Of a stretch of DNA of 21,599 nt, positions 7,688 to 16,130 are shown piece after piece. The position numbers and the translations under genes are program-made. Location: positions 1-21,599 of the forward strand of contig RGAX01000018.1 of the NCBI GenBank assembly GCA_009919985.1. Reading direction: 5' to 3'. The notes below the pieces were generated by a model. That model saw only the letters and a list, made by a program, of their open reading frames with translations, was not told the origin of the DNA and ran no database searches. Source of the stretch: Opitutaceae bacterium. Lineage in GTDB: Bacteria > Verrucomicrobiota > Verrucomicrobiia > Opitutales > Opitutaceae. The first letter of the stretch is position 1, and each line of letters starts with the position of its first letter.

Positions 7688-9472
7688 TCGACGGGGCTTA
7701 GGCGGAGCGCTTGAAGGCTGGCTATTTCGCGGGGGCCGTCGACCAGTGAGACCGCGATAGTGTGCTGGCCCGGCGTCTTAAACGTGAGGAGGCCGAAAGG
7801 ATGCGAGTGATAAATAGGTGAGGAATTTTGTTGGTTTTGAATCTTCACACCTTCGTCTGTCTCGATGCGCCAGACGAGCTTGCCTTCACCCTTGTAGTTT
7901 AACTCGAGCCGGTAGTCGCCGGCTTCTGCGACGTTGACGGTCCAGACCGCTCTCCCGCCGGGTTTCCAGTCACTAACTTGGTTGGCGGCTTTCCATTCAC
8001 CGAATTTTTCCATCCAGCGGATTTCCTTTTTGGTGGCGTCCTTCACTTCGGCAAATTCGAGGAGTAGGCTAGTCGGGAGATTCGGATGCACGCCGAGCGT
8101 TTGGTCGACCTGAGGGGCGGCCCGCAACTTTACAGCGATCACCGAGGCGGGGCGATCCGGCGGGGCCTCGGGGAGTTGGAGTTCGGTCCATGTGCCGCGT
8201 TTTTTCCAAGTGACTGGTAGCAGTTTTCCGCCCGACACCACGCCGGCGGCGGCGATCTCGGTTTGGAGGCCGGGGAGCATGAGGCGCCCCTGCGCCGGCC
8301 AATCGAAGACGACGAGGTTGAGCGTATTGCCGCTCGTCGTGACATCGCCCCAAGGTTGCGCGTGGTCCCACGGCGAGGCGCCGGCGGAGTAGACCACCTG
8401 CGGGTAGCGTTTGATCCACTCGCCGGCTTGCAGGAGAAATTTTATCGCTTGGGCTGGGATACGGCCCGAGCCATCAGGGCCGACGTTCAGCAAATAGGTG
8501 CCGCCGCGCCCGACGGTGGAAACTAAGCGATGGAGGATCTCTTTCTGGTCTTTCCAATTTTGATCATACCACGCGTAGGCCCACGAATCATTCGTCGTGT
8601 CGCAGGTCTCCCAGAGGCCGGGCAGGTTGCGCGGCGGTACTTCCATGTCTCCCTTGCTTAGGTAGTCGCCGAGCCCGTAGCCGACGCGGCTGCAGAGCAG
8701 CGCGCCGGGTTGGGTCTCGCGTACGAGCGCGGCTAGTGGGCATAGTGTCGGGGGTGTCGAACCAGACGAAGTTCAGTGGCCCGTATTGCGTGCAGATTTC
8801 TTTCACCTGCGGGTAGCATTTCTCACGGAAATATTGATCGAAGGAAGCGAGAGAACCGTCGGCGTTTTGCTTGGGACCGTTGTTACCGCCGGGGGCGGTC
8901 CAGTCCTGATTGTGCGAATAATAAAAACCGAAACCGAGGCCGGCCTCGCGGGTGGCGGTGGCGAGTTCCTTCATCGGGTCGCGGGCGAAGGGCGAGGCAT
9001 CAACGATGTTGAAGGGATGGGCCGACTTGAACATCGCGAAGCCGTCGTGGTGCTTCGAGGTGATGATGATCCATTTCATACCGGCGGCTTTCGCGACGCG
9101 GACAATTTCGCGTGCGTCGAAAGCGGTCGGGTTAAAGTTCTTCGCCTCGGCCATGTAGTCGGGTTCGGAGATTTTCATCTGCCGTTTGATCCATTCGCCG
9201 ATGCCGTAAAACGTCTGCCCCTTCCACTGGCCGCCGAGGTGCGAGTAGATGCCCCAGTGGATAAACATGCCGTAGTTACCGTCGCGGAAGAGGGCGACGC
9301 GCTCGGAGGATTCGCGGCTCGGCAGGACGGTGGGGGTGCCCCACATCTGGTCCATCGACAGCTCCGCGGTGGGATTGTTTTTTGCCGGAGTAGAAGCGGC
9401 GCGGATCGGAGCCGACGCTAAAAGGACGAGGGCCAGCACGAGGCTCGCAAAGCGGGGGAGAGAATAGATCAT
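7684..9472 (-). pseudogene. GH29 alpha-L-fucosidase, frameshifted
   Basis: Two overlapping frames together spell one GH29 alpha-L-fucosidase, which releases terminal L-fucose by a retaining mechanism. The first frame (9472 to ~8734) has a signal peptide (1-25), 'GMFIHWGIYSHLGG' (68-81), 'SKHHDGFAMF' (139-148) and 'NFVWFDTP' with the nucleophile Asp239. After codon ~246 the frame leaves the family pattern and ends at 8588. The second frame resumes near 8733 with 'AALVRETQPGALL', 'GDMEVPP', 'GLWETCDTTNDSWAYAWYD' and 'GGTYLLNVGPDGSG', then a C-terminal beta-sandwich-like domain of ~150 residues, ending at 7684. A single extra base (or two missing) near 8734 would explain it. GH29 proteins normally have a few more residues at this point, so a short deletion is also possible. 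As read, the product is truncated and likely inactive, unless this is a sequencing error. Confidence 0.87.
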
Positions 9473-9509
9473 GGAAAACGCGTGCGACGCAACGGTGCCG
9501 ATTGGGTTA

Positions 9510-11129
9510 TTAGCCGGCCGGACTTACAAATTCTTCTCGGCTGAGTTTACCGTCGCTGTTTTTATCAAAATTCTTAAAACGCGATTCTAGATTAGGTGCG
9601 CCGTTCATGCCGGCGACGTATTCTTCGAGGGTGAGGAACTGGTCGTGGTTGGTGTCCATGCGCGCGAAGGCGGCGGCGCGGTCAATCGGGGCTTTTTTGA
9701 CCGGAGGGTTCGGCGCGCCAGGTGCATCGGACGCGGTGGCTGCGGCGGCGCGATCGATGGCGCTGATGCACGCCGAATCAACGGTGGTGGGAAGCGTGGC
9801 TTTCCACGCGAGTGCGAGCTTAGTCAGGCGGGCGACTATTTCCGGATGATCTTTCGCGACATCGATCGCTTCGACTCGGTCGGTGGTGAGGAGGTGAAGC
9901 GAGACGCGTTTAGCGTCCGAGGTGAGTGCAAGCTTCCAATCGCCGTCACGGACCGCGAGCCGAGGCCACCAATTGGGCTCGGCGGCTTTGCCGGTCCACG
10001 CCCAGAAGATAGGCCTCGTGCGCCTGACGCTATTTCCGTTGAGCGCCGCAAGTAAGTTTTCGCCGTCGCCGCGGTATTCGGGCGGAAGCGTGACGCTGGC
10101 GGCGGCACAGAGAGTCGGCAGCAGGTCTACGGCGGTGAGGACGGTGGTGTTATTGATTACTCCGGCCGGGGTGTGACCGGGCCAGCGCACGAGGAAAGGC
10201 ACGCGCACGCCGCCTTCGAAGAGACTGCGCTTTTCCCCGCGCAAGCCGCCGCTGGAGCCAACGCTATAGTAGCCGCCGTAGCCGGTGACGCCAGCATCAT
10301 CGTCGCGGGAGTTTTGCTGGACTTTGAGCGCGGTGGTTTCGGGGCCGTTGTCGCTGGAAAATATTACGATCGTATTTTGCGCGACGCCGGCTCGCTCGAG
10401 TGCTTCGAGCACGCGACCGACGGCGTTATCACCATCGGTGATGACAGCAGCGTAGACGCGTTTTTGCTCGTCCAAGTGCGACCATTTTTCCATCGAAGCC
10501 TTTGTGGGGACGTGGGGCAGGTGGCTTTCGTGGAGCCAGACGTTGAGGAAGAATGGCCGATCTTTGTGAGCGGTGATAAACTTTACCGCGTTCTCGGGCG
10601 TGGCGTGCAGAGTGGCGGAGGCGGTTTCGGCACCGCCATTGAAGACGGCGAACTCATCGAAGCCGTAGGCGGTTGGAGCGGGCGCGCCGTGGGTGTTGCG
10701 ATTGGTGAGGTGCCATTTGCCAAAATGGGCGGTGCGGTAGCCGGCTTGCTGGAAAAAACGCGCGGTAGTAGGGGCGCGCGCATCGAGCCAGTCAGGCATG
10801 TTGCGCGCGAGATTTTGTGCTGGCGCGGCAAAGTGTTCGTGAATGCCGAAGCGCGAAGGAAACATGCCTGTCATCGCCGCGGCGCGGCTCGGCGAGCAGA
10901 CCGGATTTAGGACGTTAAACTGGTGGAAATCAGTGCCTTCGCGGGCTAGTCGGTCCAAGTGCGGCGTCTTCAGCCACGGATGGCCATGCGATGAGAGGTC
11001 TCCCCAGCCCCAATCGTCGGCGAAGATGAAGACGACGTTGGGGCGCTGAGCGGCGGAGGCGTGAGCCGTAGAGGCGACGACGACCGTGAGAATAAAGAGA
11101 AGAAAACAGTCGAGGTGGAGGAGCTTCAT
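9510..11129 (-). CDS. Secreted sulfatase with C-terminal EF-hand pair
   Basis: A 539-residue family S1 sulfatase from ATG 11129, chosen because 'MKLLHLDCFLLFILTVVVASTAHASA' is a signal peptide; the longer frame from 11189 would overlap the receptor gene. 'FADDWGWGD' (~37-45) binds metal. The formylglycine motif is C78-S-P-S-R82. 'FGKWHL', 'LHESHLPH' and 'FSSDNGPE' follow. After the catalytic domain come an A/P-rich linker and two EF-hand loops, DTNHDQFLTLEE (492-503) and DKNSDGKLSREE (522-533). The first has Gln where Gly is usual at loop position 6. EF-hand tails occur on some Planctomycetes and Verrucomicrobia sulfatases and probably bind calcium for stability or attachment. The gene follows the TonB-dependent receptor by 49 bases, with a stable hairpin between them. 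Confidence 0.92.
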   Translation of the reverse strand: MKLLHLDCFLLFILTVVVASTAHASAAQRPNVVFIFADDWGWGDLSSHGHPWLKTPHLDRLAREGTDFHQFNVLNPVCSPSRAAAMTGMFPSRFGIHEHFAAPAQNLARNMPDWLDARAPTTARFFQQAGYRTAHFGKWHLTNRNTHGAPAPTAYGFDEFAVFNGGAETASATLHATPENAVKFITAHKDRPFFLNVWLHESHLPHVPTKASMEKWSHLDEQKRVYAAVITDGDNAVGRVLEALERAGVAQNTIVIFSSDNGPETTALKVQQNSRDDDAGVTGYGGYYSVGSSGGLRGEKRSLFEGGVRVPFLVRWPGHTPAGVINNTTVLTAVDLLPTLCAAASVTLPPEYRGDGENLLAALNGNSVRRTRPIFWAWTGKAAEPNWWPRLAVRDGDWKLALTSDAKRVSLHLLTTDRVEAIDVAKDHPEIVARLTKLALAWKATLPTTVDSACISAIDRAAAATASDAPGAPNPPVKKAPIDRAAAFARMDTNHDQFLTLEEYVAGMNGAPNLESRFKNFDKNSDGKLSREEFVSPAG

Positions 11130-11141
11130 TAGAGGAATTGA

Positions 11142-11173
11142 AAGTAGGGCCGGTCGAAGGCCCGGCCCTACTT
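11142..11173 (-). promoter_or_regulatory. Strong stem-loop between receptor and sulfatase genes
   Basis: A perfect 12-bp inverted repeat (AAGTAGGGCCGG at 11142-11153, CCGGCCCTACTT at 11162-11173) with an 8-base loop, 6 bases past the receptor stop codon. On the minus strand the stem is followed by TCAATT, not a clear U-run. It is therefore more likely an mRNA-processing or 3'-stabilising hairpin that sets receptor expression apart from the downstream enzymes than a full terminator. Confidence 0.7.
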
Positions 11174-11178
11174 GGGAA

Positions 11179-14100
11179 TCAGAAATCAAATGTTGTACTC
11201 AGGACGCACTTGCGCGGGCGGCGCAATTCCCAGACGACCGGGACCAGGGCGTTGGGGGTGCCGTTGTAGGCATTGGTATCATAGGTCTTCTTCACTACGA
11301 TCGGCTCCTGCCAATTCGGCAGATTCTGGATATTCAACTGTACCCGCAGAGTTACCTTGTTGGACAGCCGGCGCGAGTAGGAGAGCATCGCTCCTAGATC
11401 CCAAATCGGTTTTCCATAGAGCGGCTTACTCGTGTCGAACAGGCCGGTCGGATTTCCGGCGCTATTAAATAAGTCCTCGTAGCCGACGCTTCCGCCACTG
11501 CGCCAGCGGAAATTGCTGCCGACGGTCCAGCCTTTCAACCGGCCTTCGTTAAAGACCCGGGTGATCAGCCCGTTGAACGCGAGTTTGCCGGCCGAAGAAG
11601 TGGTGATCCCCGTCAGGGCCTGATCGTTCTTCAGCAGCAATTCCTGCGCGTCTGCTTGCTGATTGATAAAAAGCGCATCGGCCGTCGCCTGGGCCACGTG
11701 GACGGGATCTGCCGGATTGAGATCGAAGGACGCGGATCGCTGACCGGCCGCGACCTTGTTTAGTTCGGTCGCGTATTTCCGCCAACTGCCCAGACCAGTA
11801 TACAGAGTATCGGTTTTCACCCACTGGTTGAGCGCCAGCAGGTGGGCTCCGAGTTTGTTGGTGTTGGAACTGCCCGAAAGTGCCAGCCGCCAGTCGCGCG
11901 AAGGATTGTAGGTCAGGTTCATTTCATAGCCATCGGCCTGATAGCTCCAGGTGTCCGAAAGATCGCCGGGTTCGATCGGATAGCCGCCGAAGTCGGGCAG
12001 GGTCTGAAAGTGCGAATCCCCGAGGCTCTTATAGTTGGCCCGCAACCGAGCGATGATGTTTCTGCTGGCGCCGGCGTTGCCGCTGGCATTCCGGGCCTGA
12101 TCATTGGCCGCGGTGCCGAATTTGGTCAGGGACACGGAAAGCCGGTCTTGCAGCAAGTTAAAGCGAAGGCCGTATTCCTTGGTCGCGCCCTTCGAATTCG
12201 GGGCCGAGACGCCGAACGCGTTGACCCAAGTGGCGCTGCTGACCGGCAGAAAGTTGGTCGATTGATTATAGGTGAGTGAGACCCACGGCAGCGCATGGAA
12301 GACGGCGCCAAGAGTGCGGGAGATGCCGTTCGCGATAATGTTGGCCGGCTCAACAAAAGTGAGAGTGCTCGAAGGGGCCCAAAATCGCTTGGTCAAAATG
12401 GTATCGGAACCGGTGATTTGGGGCAGGGCGACGTTGCGGGTAGTGTTCCCGGCGGGAGCCGCGTAGGTCTTGGTCTTGTCACTGCGATAGCCGACCACCG
12501 TGACCAAGCGGTTGCTCCACCACCGCGCCTGCCAGCCCAACGAAATGGTCTTGTCCGTGAATTGATTCCGCCGACCGGCCAGAAACAGTTCGGGCTGGAG
12601 ATCGATCGGTGCCTGCTCGTTGGCCGTTGCGCCCACGAACGTCTTGTAGCTGTTAAGCACGGCGAGGTTTTTGAGGATCTGATGTTCATCGGGGATGACC
12701 GGCACATTTCCGTTAAGAAAATAGGCTCGCGTTGTGAGAGTGTGTACGCCGTTCAGGGCGTCCGCATTCCAGCCGTTGGCGGTCGTGACCGGGAGATTCA
12801 CGCTGCCGGCGTTCATGACGCGCATTAGATCCTCCGTCGTGATGTTTTTGGTATCCTGAAAGAGCGTCGAAAAATTGTGCAAGCCTAACCAACGGCTCCG
12901 CTTGGTCAGATCCAATTCATAGGACAGGGTCGCGCGATATTCATTATTTTTCCCGAGCCAGGGCCGGTATTGAGTCGGCTGGTTAGTCACATAGGGCACC
13001 AAGTAACCGGGATTGAGCGATCCGTCCGGCAGATACCGATTGGGATCGATTGTGACGGCCGTAGCGAAGCCCGGATCCAGATGCTGATGATAGACTGCCC
13101 CGTTACCCGCCAGTTCAAGATAGAGGTTCTGCGCCAATTTTTGTTCGACCAAAAACTGGGTCCAGCGCCCATGCTGTTGGTTGGAGGGAACATCCCAGGT
13201 GCCGGTATTGAGATTGATGTCTTTCTTCAAGCCGAGCGCGGCCCACGGATTCATGCTTTGGAAGTTCCCACTGCTCGTGCCGTCAAAGGTGGCGTTCTGC
13301 ATACTGCCTTGGTAACGCATATTGATCATCGGATTGACTAGTTTCAGCCCCGCGACCCACGTCAGTGAGTGGCCGGTGGTCTGGCTGAGTGCGACCTTGG
13401 GATCAAACTCGAGGGCGGAATCAACATACCCATTCCGGTTGGCGTCAACCGCACCTGCCGCCACCGGGATCGGGTTCCCGGCCGCGTTTACATAGGAGCG
13501 GGCAGTCGTCCACGCCTGCCCGGCCGGCAAAAATTCGATTGTGGGTTTGCCGGAGGCCAGCCAGCGAATCACACTGCTGTCGAAGAATGTCCGTAAGCTG
13601 CTGACATTGTTGTTCACCGTGTAGCTCTCATGGTTAATCGTGATCTTGGTATCGGGCAGCGGTTTGGCGGTCAGACTGAGCGTCATGCGCTCCTGATTGC
13701 GGCCTTCATATTGGCGGAACTCCCGGGCTTTATCGTGCAGGAGGTTGATGCGCAGGGCCAGTTTGTCCCTAAACAATGGCTGGTTGTGGTCGACCGACAG
13801 GCGGGCCGATCCGTCGCTGTCCGCCTGAAACTGCAGCGAAGTTTTCTGTTTGGTGGTCTGAGCCCGCTTGGTCGTCGTCACCGCCACACCCTGGGGATTG
13901 CCCACGCCAATGAGCAGAGCGTTCGGCCCGAGGGCGAGCGTGATACGCTCTAGATTGTAATTGTCGGTCGGTTCGAGCGCCGAGAAGAAATCGTGCGACA
14001 TCGATTGGCTGCCGACATTCGTGGAAAATCCGCGTATGCGATAAGTCTGCCCGTTGCCGTAGCGCAGGTGAGTGCCATTCACCCGGGTGGCATCGTTGCT

Positions 14101-14433
14101 GTCGCCTTCATTCGTATCCACACTGGCCGTATACAGCAAAGCTTGGTTCAATGAATTCAACCCTAGGTCCTGGAGGAACTCCGGGGTCAACACGTTCAAG
14201 GAGGCGCCGACATCCTTCAGACTCGTGCGCATGCGGGTGCCGGCGAGCGTCTCGCTGGCGGCGTAGCCATTGTCTTTTTCGGAGGCGACCTCGAAGGGAG
14301 TGAGAACGATGGTGTCCGTTATCACGGCTTTAGCTGGAGAACTCGGGACCGACTGGGCTAGGGCGATGTTGGCGAGCGTGAGGCAAGCAGCGAGAACGGT
14401 GCTCACTTTCGCGGTTTTGGTAGGGGTTTTCAT
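11179..14433 (-). CDS. TonB-dependent outer-membrane receptor (glycan importer)
   Basis: A 1084-residue outer-membrane transporter that takes up ligands using energy from TonB-ExbBD. Residues 1-26 are a signal peptide. 'VLTPFEV' (43-49) is the N-terminal motif seen in many Opitutales receptors and may serve as the TonB box. The plug domain (~60-180) contains 'AGTRMRTSLKDVGASLNVLTPEFLQDLG'-type sequence (split by residues 64-91). A long beta-barrel follows, and the protein ends in Phe ('TFDF'), the outer-membrane insertion signal. There is no SusC-type carboxypeptidase-regulatory domain at the N-terminus and no SusD gene nearby, as expected for Verrucomicrobiota. Being embedded among sulfatases and hydrolases, it likely imports oligosaccharides they release. 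A 198-base gap upstream (14434-14631) may hold its own promoter. No Shine-Dalgarno precedes ATG 14433. Confidence 0.92.
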   Translation of the reverse strand: MKTPTKTAKVSTVLAACLTLANIALAQSVPSSPAKAVITDTIVLTPFEVASEKDNGYAASETLAGTRMRTSLKDVGASLNVLTPEFLQDLGLNSLNQALLYTASVDTNEGDSNDATRVNGTHLRYGNGQTYRIRGFSTNVGSQSMSHDFFSALEPTDNYNLERITLALGPNALLIGVGNPQGVAVTTTKRAQTTKQKTSLQFQADSDGSARLSVDHNQPLFRDKLALRINLLHDKAREFRQYEGRNQERMTLSLTAKPLPDTKITINHESYTVNNNVSSLRTFFDSSVIRWLASGKPTIEFLPAGQAWTTARSYVNAAGNPIPVAAGAVDANRNGYVDSALEFDPKVALSQTTGHSLTWVAGLKLVNPMINMRYQGSMQNATFDGTSSGNFQSMNPWAALGLKKDINLNTGTWDVPSNQQHGRWTQFLVEQKLAQNLYLELAGNGAVYHQHLDPGFATAVTIDPNRYLPDGSLNPGYLVPYVTNQPTQYRPWLGKNNEYRATLSYELDLTKRSRWLGLHNFSTLFQDTKNITTEDLMRVMNAGSVNLPVTTANGWNADALNGVHTLTTRAYFLNGNVPVIPDEHQILKNLAVLNSYKTFVGATANEQAPIDLQPELFLAGRRNQFTDKTISLGWQARWWSNRLVTVVGYRSDKTKTYAAPAGNTTRNVALPQITGSDTILTKRFWAPSSTLTFVEPANIIANGISRTLGAVFHALPWVSLTYNQSTNFLPVSSATWVNAFGVSAPNSKGATKEYGLRFNLLQDRLSVSLTKFGTAANDQARNASGNAGASRNIIARLRANYKSLGDSHFQTLPDFGGYPIEPGDLSDTWSYQADGYEMNLTYNPSRDWRLALSGSSNTNKLGAHLLALNQWVKTDTLYTGLGSWRKYATELNKVAAGQRSASFDLNPADPVHVAQATADALFINQQADAQELLLKNDQALTGITTSSAGKLAFNGLITRVFNEGRLKGWTVGSNFRWRSGGSVGYEDLFNSAGNPTGLFDTSKPLYGKPIWDLGAMLSYSRRLSNKVTLRVQLNIQNLPNWQEPIVVKKTYDTNAYNGTPNALVPVVWELRRPRKCVLSTTFDF

Positions 14434-14631
14434 AGGAAATGTGTATCTGGTTATTTTAAGGGTGGGTGCTTAGGGAAATGGGAATACGACTAGTAGTGAT
14501 GGGCCCGGTCAGCCCGGGTCTACCGTTTCAGCTATGGCGGCTAGTTGCCGGGAATTTGGTTAGGTGCGGCGCGCTTAGCTGCGAGATAAGGACGGTTGCG
14601 ACAGGTTCCATGCTTAGGCTGATAAATGGGT

Positions 14632-16107
14632 TTACTTGGCCGCTTTGGCATTTCGTTTCTTCGCTGCAGGGGAGGCATCCGGGTTGGGTGGAGAATTCGG
14701 GTCCATACGATTGAGCAGGGCCTCGTCTGGGCCGCCGCCAAATTGCTTCCAATAAAGCTCCTTCATGGGATTCATTTTCGGGGCAGCGACGTTTTCATTC
14801 ACGAGCTTGGGCAGTACATCGGTCCACCATTGGTCGTAGGTGGCGCGGAAACTGGCGACGACCTCGGGGTGCTCGGCGAGGACATTTTTGCTTTCGCTAG
14901 GATCGGCTTTGAGGTCGTAGAGCTCAATGTTGTTCACCAGTGTAAATCGCGAGTTTTGGATCGCACACTTAGTGTATTTGGACTCCGCCGCCTTACCCTT
15001 TTCCCAGCGGCCGACGTGATGGACGAGCACCCGTTCCGCCCAATCGGCCCGGGGGTTCTTGAGCAGAGGAAGCAGACTGCGGCCTTCGACCTGTTGCTTC
15101 ACCTCGGCAGATAACCTCGCGCCGGTGATCTCGCACTCCTCCCCGGCAGGAATACCACCGACGGGCCAGCGGAAGAAACACGGCGAGCGTGTGCCACCCT
15201 GATAGGGCGTGACCTTACTGCCTCTCATGCCTGCATTGAAGATCTTGCAAGCCTCAGCGAAGCCGCCGTTATCGGTGCCGAGGTAGATGACCAGCGTGTT
15301 CTCCGCGATGCCCCATTCCTTGAGCTTTGCGAGCAGTGCGCCGAAGTTCGTGTCGATGTTCTCAATCATACCGAAGAACTTCGCGACGTCCTCAGATACG
15401 CCGGGTTTGCCGAGATATTGCTGATAGTATTCCTTAGGCAAGACCCACGGGCCGTGCGCCGCATTTAGCGGGATGTAGGCAAAGAATGGCTGCTTCGCGT
15501 GCCGCTTCGCGTCCATCCACTTGATGGCTTGGGCGAAAAACAGGTCAGTGCAATAGCCCGTCGTCTTCTCCCACTGCCCATTATGCCAGAGCGCCGGATT
15601 GATGTTCGTGTTGTCTGGAGCATCGCCACATGAGCCCGGATACGTTTGCCCGATGCCGCCGCCGCCGTGGATATAGACTTCGTCGAAGCCGCGCCTATCG
15701 GGGCGATACGCTTCCTCGTCGCCCAAGTGCCACTTGCCGAAAATCCCTGACGTGTAGCCCACCGTCTTGAGCATCTGCGGCAGGGTGAAAGTCTTTAGAT
15801 TCATGCGCTCACGTTCCAAGATTGTGTGAGTCACGCCGTTTTTGAACTCATGCCGTCCGCTCATTAGCGCTGCGCGAGTCGGCGAGCACGTCGGGCTGAC
15901 ATGAAACTGGGTGAATAGCAGGCTCTCTTTTTTGAACGCATCTACCGACGGCGTGCGCATGATCGGATTGCCCAGGCAGGCATAGTCGCCGTAGCCCACG
16001 TCATCAGGCATCACGAGGATGATGTTGGGCTTTGTAGCATCGGCGGCTTGCAGTGCGGTCAGCGCCGCAAACAGCAGAGCGTTTAGGAGAATAAGGGTGC
16101 GTTTCAC
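14632..16107 (-). CDS. Secreted sulfatase
   Basis: 491 residues, family S1. I place the start at GTG 16107, giving 'MKRTLILLNALLFAALTALQAADA', a clean signal peptide. The frame is open to 16176 but that extension overlaps the preceding hydrolase remnant and adds a non-secretory N-terminus. 'MPDDVGYGD' (33-41) supplies metal ligands. The formylglycine motif is C74-S-P-T-R78, with Thr instead of the commoner Ser at the fourth position, a tolerated variant. 'FGKWHLGDEEAYRPDRRGFDE', read across two segments, plus 'LNAAHGPW' and 'LGTDNGGF' complete the active site. Close kin of the 1383-3263 sulfatase but without that enzyme's long C-terminal extension; this one ends in a Lys/Ala-rich tail (PDASPAAKKRNAKAAK). 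The upstream hydrolase remnant ends 23 bases before its start. Confidence 0.9.
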   Translation of the reverse strand: MKRTLILLNALLFAALTALQAADATKPNIILVMPDDVGYGDYACLGNPIMRTPSVDAFKKESLLFTQFHVSPTCSPTRAALMSGRHEFKNGVTHTILERERMNLKTFTLPQMLKTVGYTSGIFGKWHLGDEEAYRPDRRGFDEVYIHGGGGIGQTYPGSCGDAPDNTNINPALWHNGQWEKTTGYCTDLFFAQAIKWMDAKRHAKQPFFAYIPLNAAHGPWVLPKEYYQQYLGKPGVSEDVAKFFGMIENIDTNFGALLAKLKEWGIAENTLVIYLGTDNGGFAEACKIFNAGMRGSKVTPYQGGTRSPCFFRWPVGGIPAGEECEITGARLSAEVKQQVEGRSLLPLLKNPRADWAERVLVHHVGRWEKGKAAESKYTKCAIQNSRFTLVNNIELYDLKADPSESKNVLAEHPEVVASFRATYDQWWTDVLPKLVNENVAAPKMNPMKELYWKQFGGGPDEALLNRMDPNSPPNPDASPAAKKRNAKAAK

Positions 16108-16130
16108 GACGAAGTTTTTGTTTTCGCTTT

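Noticed and set aside
8786..9421. 211-codon plus-strand open frame over the fucosidase
   Set aside because: Antisense to strongly conserved GH29 motifs; no independent coding evidence.
10173..10910. 245-codon plus-strand open frame
   Set aside because: Lies wholly antisense to the EF-hand sulfatase, is low-complexity (G/V/A/R-rich) and has no recognisable motif; it is a GC-driven shadow.
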